This document shows positions 1 through 6,334 of a stretch of DNA of 8,528 bases, piece after piece. Each line of letters starts with the position of its first letter. Within the stretch, counting starts at the first letter, position 1. The translations under genes and the position numbers were made by a program. The notes beneath the pieces were generated by a model. It saw only the letters and a program-made list of their open reading frames with translations, was not told the origin of the DNA and did no database searches. Source of the DNA: Clostridiales bacterium UBA1381 (GTDB lineage Bacteria > Bacillota > Clostridia > UBA1381); NCBI GenBank assembly GCA_002305435.1, contig DBQZ01000086.1, positions 1 to 8,528 of the forward strand, in the 5' to 3' direction.

Positions 1-3
1 CAT
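1..3 (-). CDS. Start codon of the next operon gene, cut off by the window edge
   Basis: Reading the minus strand, the radical SAM gene stops at 12..10. An ATG follows at 3..1, the last codon in the window. A full AAGGAG ribosome site lies at 18..13, inside the end of the radical SAM gene, nine bases before this ATG, which is ideal spacing. The polysaccharide operon therefore very likely continues leftward with translational coupling. Nothing can be said about the product. Confidence 0.6.
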
Positions 4-9
4 CAGTAA

Positions 10-1200
10 TTACTCCTTCATCTGTGCTGCAATATCAGCATCGACAATCTCTTCGCCTGTTCTGCCCTTAAGCTGCTCTTTAGATGCTTCACTCAGACCG
101 TCATTTACCACGGCTCGCAGATCACAGGTGCTGCACTTGTCAAGCTGTTCCTTTGTAACCTTGCCGTCACGGTAATCACGGCAGACCTTAAGCTCGTACA
201 TAGAATACGGATGCTTTGTGAACAATGCCTTGAATTTATGTATAAGAACCCACGCTGCCGGCTTCCAGATATATTTGTGCATAGCGGGGCTTACGCTTCC
301 GATCATCCAGCAGTTGCGGTCGCAGCAGCGGACTTTTTTGCGGACAATTTCAGCCTCGGGGCTGTTCCACAGCTCGTCCCAGGTCTGAGTATTTAAGTTA
401 CCCATAACCTCCTTGTCCTTCGTCCCGTTGCAGGGCATAACATCTCCGTACGGGTCTATAAAGAACGTATCAAAGCTCATATCGCAGGGCAAAAGCCGCT
501 TTTGTCCGTAGATATAGTTAATTAAGCCGTGATTAAAGTAAGCCCTGAACCATTTTTTCGGGCTGTTGCTTCTCAGCAGCTCATTGACGAGATTCTCAAA
601 ATTCTTTGCAACCATCGGGCGGTCGTGGATAATATTCTTGGCTTCCACGAAATAAAAGCTGTTATGTAAACTTGCCGTAGCAAACTCCATTCCCATTTCA
701 TCGGAAATCTTATAAAGCGGTACGAGGTCGGGGGCGTTTTTATCCTGTACTGTCATACCGAAGCCGACATCTTTCATGCCCATATCGCGGAGAGTTTTGA
801 GCGTTTTATATCCCCGCTGATACCCGTCCTGCAGACCCCGTATTTCGTTATTTGTTTTCTCCAGACCTTCAATTGATATGCGGATGCCGATCTGGGGAAA
901 CTCCTTGCAAAGCTCCACAATACGGTCTGTGAAGAAGCCGTTTGTAGAAATTACGATACGGTCGGATTTTTTGTATAGCTCACGTACAATATCCCTAAGA
1001 TCCGTCCGGATAAACGGTTCGCCGCCGGTAATGTTTGTAAAATACATTCTGGGCAGCTTTTTTATTGTTTCGATGCTGATTTCCTCCTCAGGCTTCGAGG
1101 GGGCTTTGTAACGGTTGCACATAGAACAGCGGGCATTGCAGCGGTATGTAACTATGACGGTACCGTTGAGTTTTTTCTCGCTGCTGTTATTATTAGACAT
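10..1200 (-). CDS. Radical SAM/SPASM domain protein of a polysaccharide operon
   Basis: This 396-residue protein opens with the radical SAM cluster motif CX3CX2C (Cys21, Cys25, Cys28), which holds the 4Fe-4S cluster that cleaves S-adenosylmethionine. A GGEP motif at 59-62 is the usual SAM-binding turn, and ISTNG at 84-88 fits the next barrel strand. The C-terminal half has SPASM-like cysteines for auxiliary clusters: Cys239, Cys257, then RCCDRNCWM with Cys292, Cys293 and Cys297. A tail adds Cys340, Cys356 and Cys359. The start is preceded by AAAGGAG eight bases upstream. It lies 42 bases after a glycosyltransferase gene on the same strand, so it is probably the fourth gene of that operon. SPASM proteins usually modify peptides, but members in glycan clusters are mostly uncharacterised. 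The substrate is unknown, and a role in tailoring a sugar or a linked peptide is inference. Confidence 0.9.
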   Translation of the reverse strand: MSNNNSSEKKLNGTVIVTYRCNARCSMCNRYKAPSKPEEEISIETIKKLPRMYFTNITGGEPFIRTDLRDIVRELYKKSDRIVISTNGFFTDRIVELCKEFPQIGIRISIEGLEKTNNEIRGLQDGYQRGYKTLKTLRDMGMKDVGFGMTVQDKNAPDLVPLYKISDEMGMEFATASLHNSFYFVEAKNIIHDRPMVAKNFENLVNELLRSNSPKKWFRAYFNHGLINYIYGQKRLLPCDMSFDTFFIDPYGDVMPCNGTKDKEVMGNLNTQTWDELWNSPEAEIVRKKVRCCDRNCWMIGSVSPAMHKYIWKPAAWVLIHKFKALFTKHPYSMYELKVCRDYRDGKVTKEQLDKCSTCDLRAVVNDGLSEASKEQLKGRTGEEIVDADIAAQMKE

Positions 1201-1242
1201 AGCTGTTATCTCCTTTTTCCGATTTAAAATAGGATGCGATTT

Positions 1243-2442
1243 TCACCCGTGATAAATTTGCATAAGTTTCTTTGTGTAAGTTTGAATATCATCAAAACGT
1301 ATATTCTTGCAGTTTAGGCTGTATTGCTCTGTCAGAGCTTTATCATTCCATAATTTAAGGATTTTTTCTTTTAATTCTGAGCTGCTGCCGCTTTTAAAAA
1401 GCTCGCCGGTTTTTCCATTTTCGATAAGCTCCGGAATACCGCCTATTTTTGCTCCCAGCACAGGGGTGCCGTACATCTGGCTTTCCATAACAGAGAACGG
1501 GCAGTTTTCATACCATTCAGACGGATATATACTAAACCTCGCCTCCCGGATCAACTTTTCCAATGCTTCTCCTGTTTGGAAACCGACGTTTTTAATATTC
1601 GCAATACCGTCAATCTCGCTCTCCAACGGACCAGTACCGGCAAAAATAAACTGCACATCAGAAAGCTCTCTGCAAACCTTCAAGAGAGTGCTGATGCCTT
1701 TTTCCTTGGAAAATCTGCCGAAATACAGGGCATAATCCTTCTTGGCAGTGTTTGCCCATTCCACTCTGTCTACAAAATTGTGCATGGCGACAGTTTTTTT
1801 GGCGAAAATAGGGTTGGTATCCATCTTAGTTTTCAAAAAGCGAGAGCAGCAAATCATATCATCAATATATTTGTAAGCCCCATTAAATTTCCAGAACATG
1901 GCTTCCATAGTTCCGATTGCTGATTTTGCGGTACTGCCGTGGATACATTTTCCCTTTGTGCAGTTTATAAAATGGCCGCCCAAACATTTCTCGCAGTTTT
2001 CTCCCGTATTTGGATTGTTGCACATATGATTGGGACATACAAGCTGGTAATCATGCGCCGTAAAAACAATCCGGCACTTGTTGCCCTCTTTGCGCCATTT
2101 CTGAATTTCCAAGATAATGCTTGGCGTCAGCTGATAGTTGAAATTGTTAATATGGCAGACGTCCGGCTTAAAATCATCAAGAACAAGCCGCAGTTTCCTG
2201 CGCGCCTCTGATGAGTAGATGGTCTTTAGAGGATATGTAAGCTTTGCAAGTTTTGAACCGCCATGGAAATCCATATCGGAGGTGTAAGCATTGACAGCGT
2301 TGCCAACACAGCGTCCCTCATGCTCCATGCCGAAGTACTGGACCTCATGGTTCTGCTTTTTCAAATAATCCCCAAGTTTAAATATGTATGTTTCACTGCC
2401 CCCGTTTGGGTAGAGAAACTTGTTTATCATCAATATCCTCAT
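1243..2442 (-). CDS. GT4-family glycosyltransferase with a cysteine-rich insertion
   Basis: This 399-residue cytosolic or membrane-associated enzyme has the GT-B fold layout of CAZy family GT4. The N-terminal acceptor domain starts with MRILMINKFLYPNGGSE, where the GGSE turn is typical. The donor domain carries GRFSKEKG (242-249), FAGTGP (267-272) and the EX7E motif ENCPFSVME (Glu312 and Glu320), followed by GIPELI. It should move a sugar from a nucleotide donor to a growing lipid-linked glycan with retention of configuration. An insertion at about 136-166 holds six cysteines (136, 141, 150, 153, 161, 166) in a spacing that could bind zinc. The start has an AGAGGT ribosome site, and the gene follows the acyltransferase stop by 12 bases, so both are on one transcript. 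Donor and acceptor sugars cannot be read from the sequence. Confidence 0.92.
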   Translation of the reverse strand: MRILMINKFLYPNGGSETYIFKLGDYLKKQNHEVQYFGMEHEGRCVGNAVNAYTSDMDFHGGSKLAKLTYPLKTIYSSEARRKLRLVLDDFKPDVCHINNFNYQLTPSIILEIQKWRKEGNKCRIVFTAHDYQLVCPNHMCNNPNTGENCEKCLGGHFINCTKGKCIHGSTAKSAIGTMEAMFWKFNGAYKYIDDMICCSRFLKTKMDTNPIFAKKTVAMHNFVDRVEWANTAKKDYALYFGRFSKEKGISTLLKVCRELSDVQFIFAGTGPLESEIDGIANIKNVGFQTGEALEKLIREARFSIYPSEWYENCPFSVMESQMYGTPVLGAKIGGIPELIENGKTGELFKSGSSSELKEKILKLWNDKALTEQYSLNCKNIRFDDIQTYTKKLMQIYHG

Positions 2443-2454
2443 AACTGACCTCTT

Positions 2455-3462
2455 TTATTTGATTTTGATAAATTTCCCGGAAGTTCCAAAGGTAAGTTTA
2501 TTTTCAGCCAAAACGAGCAATTTTTGCATAATTACAGAGAACAAAATTGTCCCAAAAAGCACAGCTGCAACGGTAATGATGTACTGTATCCAGCCGTTCC
2601 CAGCAATACGGTTTAACCCCGCCTTTTCGATGACGCGGAAGATAACCATATGTGAAAGATATATTTCCATGCTGATGCTGCTGAGAAACTTTGTGACCTT
2701 GTTTTCCAGTATCCCTCCACGCAAAATTACAGCGCATATGAGCAGGGCTGATGAAACTAAAAGACACATGAGAGCATATCCGCCAATAACGTAATACATC
2801 ACTACAGAAACAGCAGCCGTTGCCAAAACAATCCAGCGATTCCAGCGCATAATTTCTTTTCGGTACAGGTATATCAGCCCTCCGGCAAGGAAAAAACACG
2901 CACTATATAGAATGTTTGAGCGTCCAACATCGAAATAAATGCTGCATATAATATTGTATATTATACTGACTGCAAAGGCAATCCAAGCCCGCCGTTTGTT
3001 GGCAATAATTGCGCAGAAGAAAGGGAAGCATACGTAAAAAACAAATACTAACCCCAAAAACCATCCCACACCTATTACCGATATATTCTCTGGATTTGGC
3101 AGGAAACCGAACAGCAGTGTTAAATCAGCAAATCCTTCATATACGGAATTCAGCGATGGAGACATTGCCACATCCAATAAAACTAAAATTGCAAAAAAGG
3201 GAAGAATCTTTTTAAACCGCTTGCTGTAAAACTCAGTTAAAGACACTTCATTATCTAGCATGCGTTTATAATATCCGCAGCACATACCGAAAGCGGATAC
3301 AGTCATGAAAAGAAAAACAAAGTTTGTAAACGATGATATTACGGTATTGTATACGAAGCCTGTAATATTATAGGAATTGTTTGTCGCTACATGCATCATT
3401 ACAATTCCGATACATGCTATCGCACGCAGACCGTCAATTGAGCCATAATGTTCTTTTATCAT
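2455..3462 (-). CDS. Acyltransferase-3 family membrane protein
   Basis: This 335-residue integral membrane protein begins with the family signature around GSIDGLRAIACIGIVMMH, with the conserved His24 at the end of the first membrane helix. Long hydrophobic stretches alternate with short charged loops, consistent with about ten helices. A basic loop with FYSKRFKKILP at about 78-88 carries the conserved arginine, GWFLGLVFVF follows near 130-140, and SMEIYLSHMVIFR near 265-278 is the typical late helix. Family members O-acylate (often acetylate) sugars at the membrane, so it probably decorates the glycan made by the flanking glycosyltransferases. The ATG overlaps the stop of the upstream glycosyltransferase gene as ATGA, which is strong evidence for translational coupling. 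A GGAAAGGAAAG site lies just upstream. The acyl donor and target sugar are unknown. Confidence 0.92.
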   Translation of the reverse strand: MIKEHYGSIDGLRAIACIGIVMMHVATNNSYNITGFVYNTVISSFTNFVFLFMTVSAFGMCCGYYKRMLDNEVSLTEFYSKRFKKILPFFAILVLLDVAMSPSLNSVYEGFADLTLLFGFLPNPENISVIGVGWFLGLVFVFYVCFPFFCAIIANKRRAWIAFAVSIIYNIICSIYFDVGRSNILYSACFFLAGGLIYLYRKEIMRWNRWIVLATAAVSVVMYYVIGGYALMCLLVSSALLICAVILRGGILENKVTKFLSSISMEIYLSHMVIFRVIEKAGLNRIAGNGWIQYIITVAAVLFGTILFSVIMQKLLVLAENKLTFGTSGKFIKIK

Positions 3463-4604
3463 TTTTTCTTTCCTTTCCCATCATAATACACCGCCAACGT
3501 CTCCTCCACGACCTTATCCCAGTTATACTTTTCGCAGATAAAATCAGCTGCTTCTGCCTTATAACGAGCGACTACTGCGGGGGAGTCGGACAGCATTTGC
3601 AGTTTGTCTTTAAGATCTGCGATATTGCCCTTTTTAAACAAAACAGCCTTATCCTCGACCACCTCGCTGCATTCGGCGATGTCGCTTACGAGGCAGCAGT
3701 TGCCGTAGCTCATAGCCTCCAGAAGGCTAAGCGGCATCCCCTCCAAATCGGAAGGCAGGGTATACACATAAGCGTTGCTGTATAGTTCAGCAAGCAGCTG
3801 CCCTTGTACAAAACCGGTGAAGATTATCCGTTTATCTCCTTTTGCGCTGTCTTTGAGCTCATCCATGAATTTCTCCGTATCAGAGCTTCCGCCGGCTATA
3901 ACTAACTTCTTGTCGGTACGTACGTTTTTAAACGCTTCAATTAAATATGCAATTCCTTTTTCAGGCACTATTCTGCCGAGGAAGAGAATATAGCTGTCCT
4001 TTGTAAGCCCGAATTTATCCGTAATCAGCTTCGGGATATGTGAAGATGGTCTGTTTACACCGTTTGGTATAAACACGGTTTCCCTGTTGTATGTGTCCTT
4101 GAAATACTTCCGAACGTTTTCTGAAAGCACGATGATTTCATCTGCGTATTTGGCAGCGATTTCTTCTCCGAATTTTATGTATCTGCTGGCAAAACCGCCC
4201 CATTTGGACCTCTGCCAGTCAATTCCGTGTATTGTAGCAATACATCTTTTTCCGAACAGCTTGGGAAGCCACAGCATGGCGCAGGGACCCTCTGCGTGGA
4301 AGTGAACTATATCATATCCCCCGAATGCTGCCTTAATTGACGCTTCTACAGATGACGTCATAGCCGCAAACCCTTTTCTGTTTATAGTCCATACCTGCTT
4401 TAGCCGTACGCCCTTATATTCATGCAGCTGTTCGCTGTCGAACTCCTCGCCGCTCACGTGATGACCTCTGCGGTTATAGCAGGTGAGCTTGTGACCAAGC
4501 TTTGCCATACGTGTTGATAACTCTTCTACCACTATCTCAACCCCGCCTTCCCTTGACGGGATACGCTTGTGCCCGAGCATTGCAATTTTCAGTTTGTTTT
4601 CCAC
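3459..4604 (-). CDS. GT4-family glycosyltransferase, first gene of the operon
   Basis: This 381-residue glycosyltransferase resembles rhamnosyltransferase-like GT4 enzymes of Firmicutes capsule clusters, with an N terminus LGHKRIPSREGGVEIVVEEL that is characteristic of that group (DUF1972-like). The donor domain shows FLGRIVPEKG (208-217), VIAGGSSDTE, and the EX7E motif EGMPLSLLE (Glu288 to Glu296) followed by AMSYG. It probably adds an early sugar to a lipid-linked acceptor at the cytosolic membrane face; the sugar itself is not readable. The start is GTG: an in-frame stop lies five codons upstream and GAGGT is nine bases away, while the first ATG, at codon 9, would cut into the first beta strand and has a poor site. 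Downstream it overlaps the acyltransferase gene by four bases. A long leader and promoter precede it, so it heads the operon. Confidence 0.92.
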   Translation of the reverse strand: MENKLKIAMLGHKRIPSREGGVEIVVEELSTRMAKLGHKLTCYNRRGHHVSGEEFDSEQLHEYKGVRLKQVWTINRKGFAAMTSSVEASIKAAFGGYDIVHFHAEGPCAMLWLPKLFGKRCIATIHGIDWQRSKWGGFASRYIKFGEEIAAKYADEIIVLSENVRKYFKDTYNRETVFIPNGVNRPSSHIPKLITDKFGLTKDSYILFLGRIVPEKGIAYLIEAFKNVRTDKKLVIAGGSSDTEKFMDELKDSAKGDKRIIFTGFVQGQLLAELYSNAYVYTLPSDLEGMPLSLLEAMSYGNCCLVSDIAECSEVVEDKAVLFKKGNIADLKDKLQMLSDSPAVVARYKAEAADFICEKYNWDKVVEETLAVYYDGKGKKK

Positions 4605-4613
4605 AGTTTTTAT

Positions 4614-4618
4614 ACCTC
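4614..4618 (-). promoter_or_regulatory. Ribosome binding site setting the GTG start
   Basis: GAGGT on the minus strand lies nine bases before the GTG at 4604..4602. The same frame meets a TGA just upstream, so no longer protein is possible. This supports GTG over the ATG eight codons later. Confidence 0.7.
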
Positions 4619-4635
4619 AATTCACAGCGCAAATT

Positions 4636-4660
4636 CTCTCCTTCAGAACACACAGGAGAG
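4636..4660 (-). repeat. Seven-base-pair hairpin in the operon leader
   Basis: CTCTCCT (4636-4642) and AGGAGAG (4654-4660) are perfect inverted repeats around an 11-base loop. In the minus-strand transcript the second arm reads AAGGAGAG, which looks like a ribosome site, but no useful start codon follows it and the true site of the downstream gene is about 40 bases on. There is no T-run, so it is not a standard terminator. It could be a leader hairpin for pausing or processing. Confidence 0.45.
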
Positions 4661-4692
4661 GAAATATTTTCTGCAATTGTATTTCATCTTGT

Positions 4693-4774
4693 TACGGACT
4701 ATATAATATGCACCCCTAAATTGCATGCATAACCAAACATCATAGCCTTTATACCTGCGATATTCTTGTCCGTA
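4693..4774 (-). promoter_or_regulatory. Candidate structured 5' leader element of the polysaccharide operon
   Basis: A perfect 7-bp closing stem, TACGGAC (4693-4699) with GTCCGTA (4768-4774), encloses about 68 bases. Inside it, TATGCA (4707-4712) pairs with TGCATA (4726-4731) around a 13-base loop holding a run of G on the transcript. On the minus strand this sits between the predicted transcription start and the first gene. The outline, a long-range stem with at least one inner hairpin, resembles cis-regulatory RNA. I do not recognise it as any known riboswitch, nor as the enterobacterial JUMPstart element. Long polysaccharide operons often need leader-dependent antitermination, so such a role is plausible but unproven. 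Confidence 0.4.
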
Positions 4775-4834
4775 TCCCCCCTAACGACTGAGGAATAAAA
4801 CAAAGATGACGAATCTACTTTAGTTACACAGTTT

Positions 4835-4863
4835 ATCATACCATATATGCCGAAAAAAAGCAA
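4835..4863 (-). promoter_or_regulatory. Promoter of the polysaccharide operon
   Basis: On the minus strand, TTGCTT (4863..4858) and TATGAT (4840..4835) are exactly 17 bases apart, and TGG directly before the -10 box makes it an extended -10. Transcription would start near 4828, giving an untranslated leader of about 225 bases before the GTG at 4604. The layout matches the promoter of the secreted-protein gene (6124-6152), which also has TGG before its -10. Confidence 0.6.
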
Positions 4864-5047
4864 GCAATTTCCCTGATGTTTTTATTGAGGCCATACATTT
4901 TGGCATTATATATAGGCAGATGCGAAAAAGATGTTTAAAAATTTATCAATTTAAAGGGCGAATTTGAAAAAAGTAGACGAAAAAGTAAAAAAAATCAGAT
5001 ATAATTACGCATAATGTTCAGCTGCACTAATGTATAACCAGCCTCTT
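4864..5047. other. AT-rich spacer without a recognisable gene
   Basis: This part of the 503-base gap between the polysaccharide operon and the secreted-protein gene is rich in A and T runs. It contains isolated -10-like TATAAT boxes on both strands, neither with a good -35. No reading frame with a start and ribosome site, no RNA gene and no clear terminator could be seen in it. Confidence 0.5.
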
Positions 5048-5098
5048 GGGAATGGGCTCCAAGCTTGCACAACCGCTTCCAAGCCCATACCCATTCCC
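5048..5098. repeat. GC-rich inverted repeat with two competing pairings
   Basis: GGGAATGGG (5048-5056) and CCCATTCCC (5090-5098) are perfect 9-base inverted repeats. An overlapping alternative pairs ATGGGCT (5052-5058) with AGCCCAT (5082-5088), and AAGC/GCTT extends it inward. It starts ten bases past the stop codon of the secreted-protein gene, so it would form a strong hairpin at the 3' end of that message. No T-run follows on either strand, so it is not a textbook intrinsic terminator. It could be a stabilising or Rho-linked 3' structure, or a remnant of a repeat element. Confidence 0.6.
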
Positions 5099-5107
5099 GC
5101 CAAATAC

Positions 5108-6094
5108 TCACGGCCAAATCGCCGGCCGCTCCGCCTCCGGCGGAAGCTCATACTCCTGCACATCCACCTTCACAAGCGCAAACGTATCCATATCGAGCAT
5201 ATACTCGCCGCTCTCGTATACGTTTCGCATACCCATCAGCGAATATTTCTGCGGCTTGCTGCGTTCGCCGGAGAAAGAGAGGTATTTCCCGTCTGCGGAA
5301 AAACGCATATCGGTAATCGAGATACCGTCCTGCAGCATATAAGCGATGAAATCGTACTCCCAGAGTGCGCTTTCTGCGTTTGCGGTAAGCCCGTTTTTAT
5401 AGAAGCGGACAGCATTGCAGCCGTCGTAATTGGCGGCGTCGGCGTATATGCCTTTTACGACGTATTGCGAGTATATATCATTTTCAAACTCATCCACGGC
5501 TGCAAATACCCCGTCAGAGTTGCTTATCCCCTCGTAAAAGCCGGCGATATTTGCGCTGTAGACGCTGTCGTCTGCTATATCGGAGAAAAGGCGGAGGGAG
5601 CGGGCAGCGTCGTCGTACGTATACCGCATGAAGTAAGACGGGTATTTAAATGTAAAATTCCTAAGGGAGCTTAGGGCGTTTATATCTGCCAAATCCTCGG
5701 CGCACACTGCGAGCTTGCCGCCGATATTTTCCGCCGGAATCTCCTGCCCGTTCACGTAAGCACGAATATCGGTTTCGTACGTGTACCCGCAAATATCCCC
5801 CGGGGCGCTATTCTCTATTGTGGGGTAAAAACTGCTGTCAGCTTTTTTCTGCTTGTTTACGAATAAGGCTCTTGCCTCGTCGCTGTAATATACACTGAAG
5901 CCGTAAGGCTCGAGATCCTCAAGGCAGATCATTGTTTTGCCGTCTATAGCATATCCCTTAATCGGGATCGAATCCATGAATGTCTGGATGTCGGTCGAAT
6001 ATATCGGGCGGATAATATCCCCTGTGGCTGCGCTTGATGTAGCTGCCCCTGCAATAAGGGCTGCGGCTATAATGAATAATACGGATTTTTTCAT
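5108..6094 (-). CDS. Secreted stalk-domain (copper amine oxidase N-like) protein
   Basis: This 328-residue protein is probably exported. A signal peptide covers about 1-22, with MKKS, a hydrophobic core and a likely signal-peptidase site after TSSA; there is no lipobox. Residues about 36-80 (DSIPIKGYAIDGKTMICLED and GFSVYYSDEARALFVN) follow the stalk-domain pattern: a short strand, a 'DGKTM' hairpin, an 'L..L..YGF' helix and a strand pair with 'Y..EAR'. A weaker second copy lies at about 108-170 (VNGQEIP, GGKLAVCAEDL, YTYDDAARSLRLF). The remaining 150 residues look like an all-beta domain I do not recognise. Such domains occur in surface proteins of Firmicutes and have no known enzyme activity. 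It is a single gene with its own promoter, separated from the polysaccharide operon by about 500 bases. A cell-surface role is inference. Confidence 0.85.
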   Translation of the reverse strand: MKKSVLFIIAAALIAGAATSSAATGDIIRPIYSTDIQTFMDSIPIKGYAIDGKTMICLEDLEPYGFSVYYSDEARALFVNKQKKADSSFYPTIENSAPGDICGYTYETDIRAYVNGQEIPAENIGGKLAVCAEDLADINALSSLRNFTFKYPSYFMRYTYDDAARSLRLFSDIADDSVYSANIAGFYEGISNSDGVFAAVDEFENDIYSQYVVKGIYADAANYDGCNAVRFYKNGLTANAESALWEYDFIAYMLQDGISITDMRFSADGKYLSFSGERSKPQKYSLMGMRNVYESGEYMLDMDTFALVKVDVQEYELPPEAERPAIWP

Positions 6095-6103
6095 GGTATC
6101 TAA

Positions 6104-6117
6104 CCCCCCCTTTTTTT
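6104..6117 (-). repeat. A7G7 homopolymer pair at the start of the message
   Basis: On the minus strand seven A (6117..6111) run into seven G (6110..6104). The predicted transcription start falls on the first A, and the G run, nine bases before the ATG, is the only ribosome-site candidate; G-rich sites pair with the anti-Shine-Dalgarno CCUCC through wobble. Confidence 0.7.
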
Positions 6118-6123
6118 GAGATA

Positions 6124-6152
6124 ATTATACCATACCGCCATTTAAAAGGCAA
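6124..6152 (-). promoter_or_regulatory. Promoter of the secreted-protein gene
   Basis: On the minus strand TTGCCT (6152..6147) and a perfect TATAAT (6129..6124) are 17 bases apart, with TGG just before the -10 box (extended -10). The start site would be close to 6117, giving a leader of about 24 bases. It is divergent from the methyltransferase promoter about 105 bases away. Confidence 0.75.
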
Positions 6153-6257
6153 CATATATTTCACAGCCATGCGCAGGATGAATCTGCGAGCGGGATGGGG
6201 TTATAGCATAGGCAATACAGATTAACGCAAGATTTTCTAACTATATCGTGAGTTTTG

Positions 6258-6286
6258 TTGACAAATGTTCTGAATTGTGGTATTAT
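6258..6286 (+). promoter_or_regulatory. Promoter of the restriction-modification operon
   Basis: A perfect -35 TTGACA (6258-6263) and a -10 TATTAT (6281-6286) are 17 bases apart, with TGG before the -10 box. Transcription would start near 6293, about 42 bases before the TTG start codon. No separate promoter for the endonuclease is visible, so both genes should depend on this one. Confidence 0.8.
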
Positions 6287-6301
6287 TTTAATAACCCAAT
6301 T
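6273..6301. promoter_or_regulatory. Imperfect dyad over the -10 box: candidate operator
   Basis: The arms AATTGTGGTATTA (6273-6285) and TAATAACCCAATT (6289-6301) match as inverted repeats at 11 of 13 positions around a TTT centre. The dyad covers the -10 box and the predicted start site, so only half of it would be in the RNA and it should act as DNA. A dimeric XRE-type protein bound here would block RNA polymerase. The fused domain of the methyltransferase is the obvious candidate ligand, which is inference. Confidence 0.6.
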
Positions 6302-6317
6302 TTGTACCTTTATATAC

Positions 6318-6325
6318 GGAAAGGA
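6318..6325 (+). promoter_or_regulatory. Ribosome binding site setting the TTG start
   Basis: GGAAAGGA ends nine bases before the TTG at 6335. The frame has a TAG directly upstream of this TTG, and later starts would break the helix-turn-helix domain. The ATG at 6325 that overlaps this site is in another frame and ends after eight codons. Confidence 0.75.
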
Positions 6326-6334
6326 TGAATATAG

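Noticed and set aside
4776..4781. A run of six G on the minus strand in the operon leader, as a possible ribosome site for a leader gene.
   Set aside because: No ATG, GTG or TTG follows at usable spacing, and the longest frame through the leader has no start codon.
4905..4910. A perfect TATAAT on the minus strand upstream of the chosen operon promoter.
   Set aside because: No acceptable -35 lies 16-18 bases upstream (CATCTT at 17), whereas the site at 4835-4863 has a -35, 17-base spacing and an extended -10.
5000..5005. A plus-strand TATAAT in the AT-rich spacer.
   Set aside because: No -35 is present and no plus-strand gene follows for more than a kilobase.
5030..5674. A 214-codon plus-strand open frame opposite the secreted-protein gene.
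   Set aside because: It has no ribosome site at its start, its product looks like no protein family, and it lies antisense to a gene with a clear signal peptide, promoter and stalk-domain pattern.
6172..6188. A small hairpin CGCAG-7-CTGCG between the two divergent promoters.
   Set aside because: Five base pairs without a T-run, lying between divergent promoters, is within chance and has no clear role.
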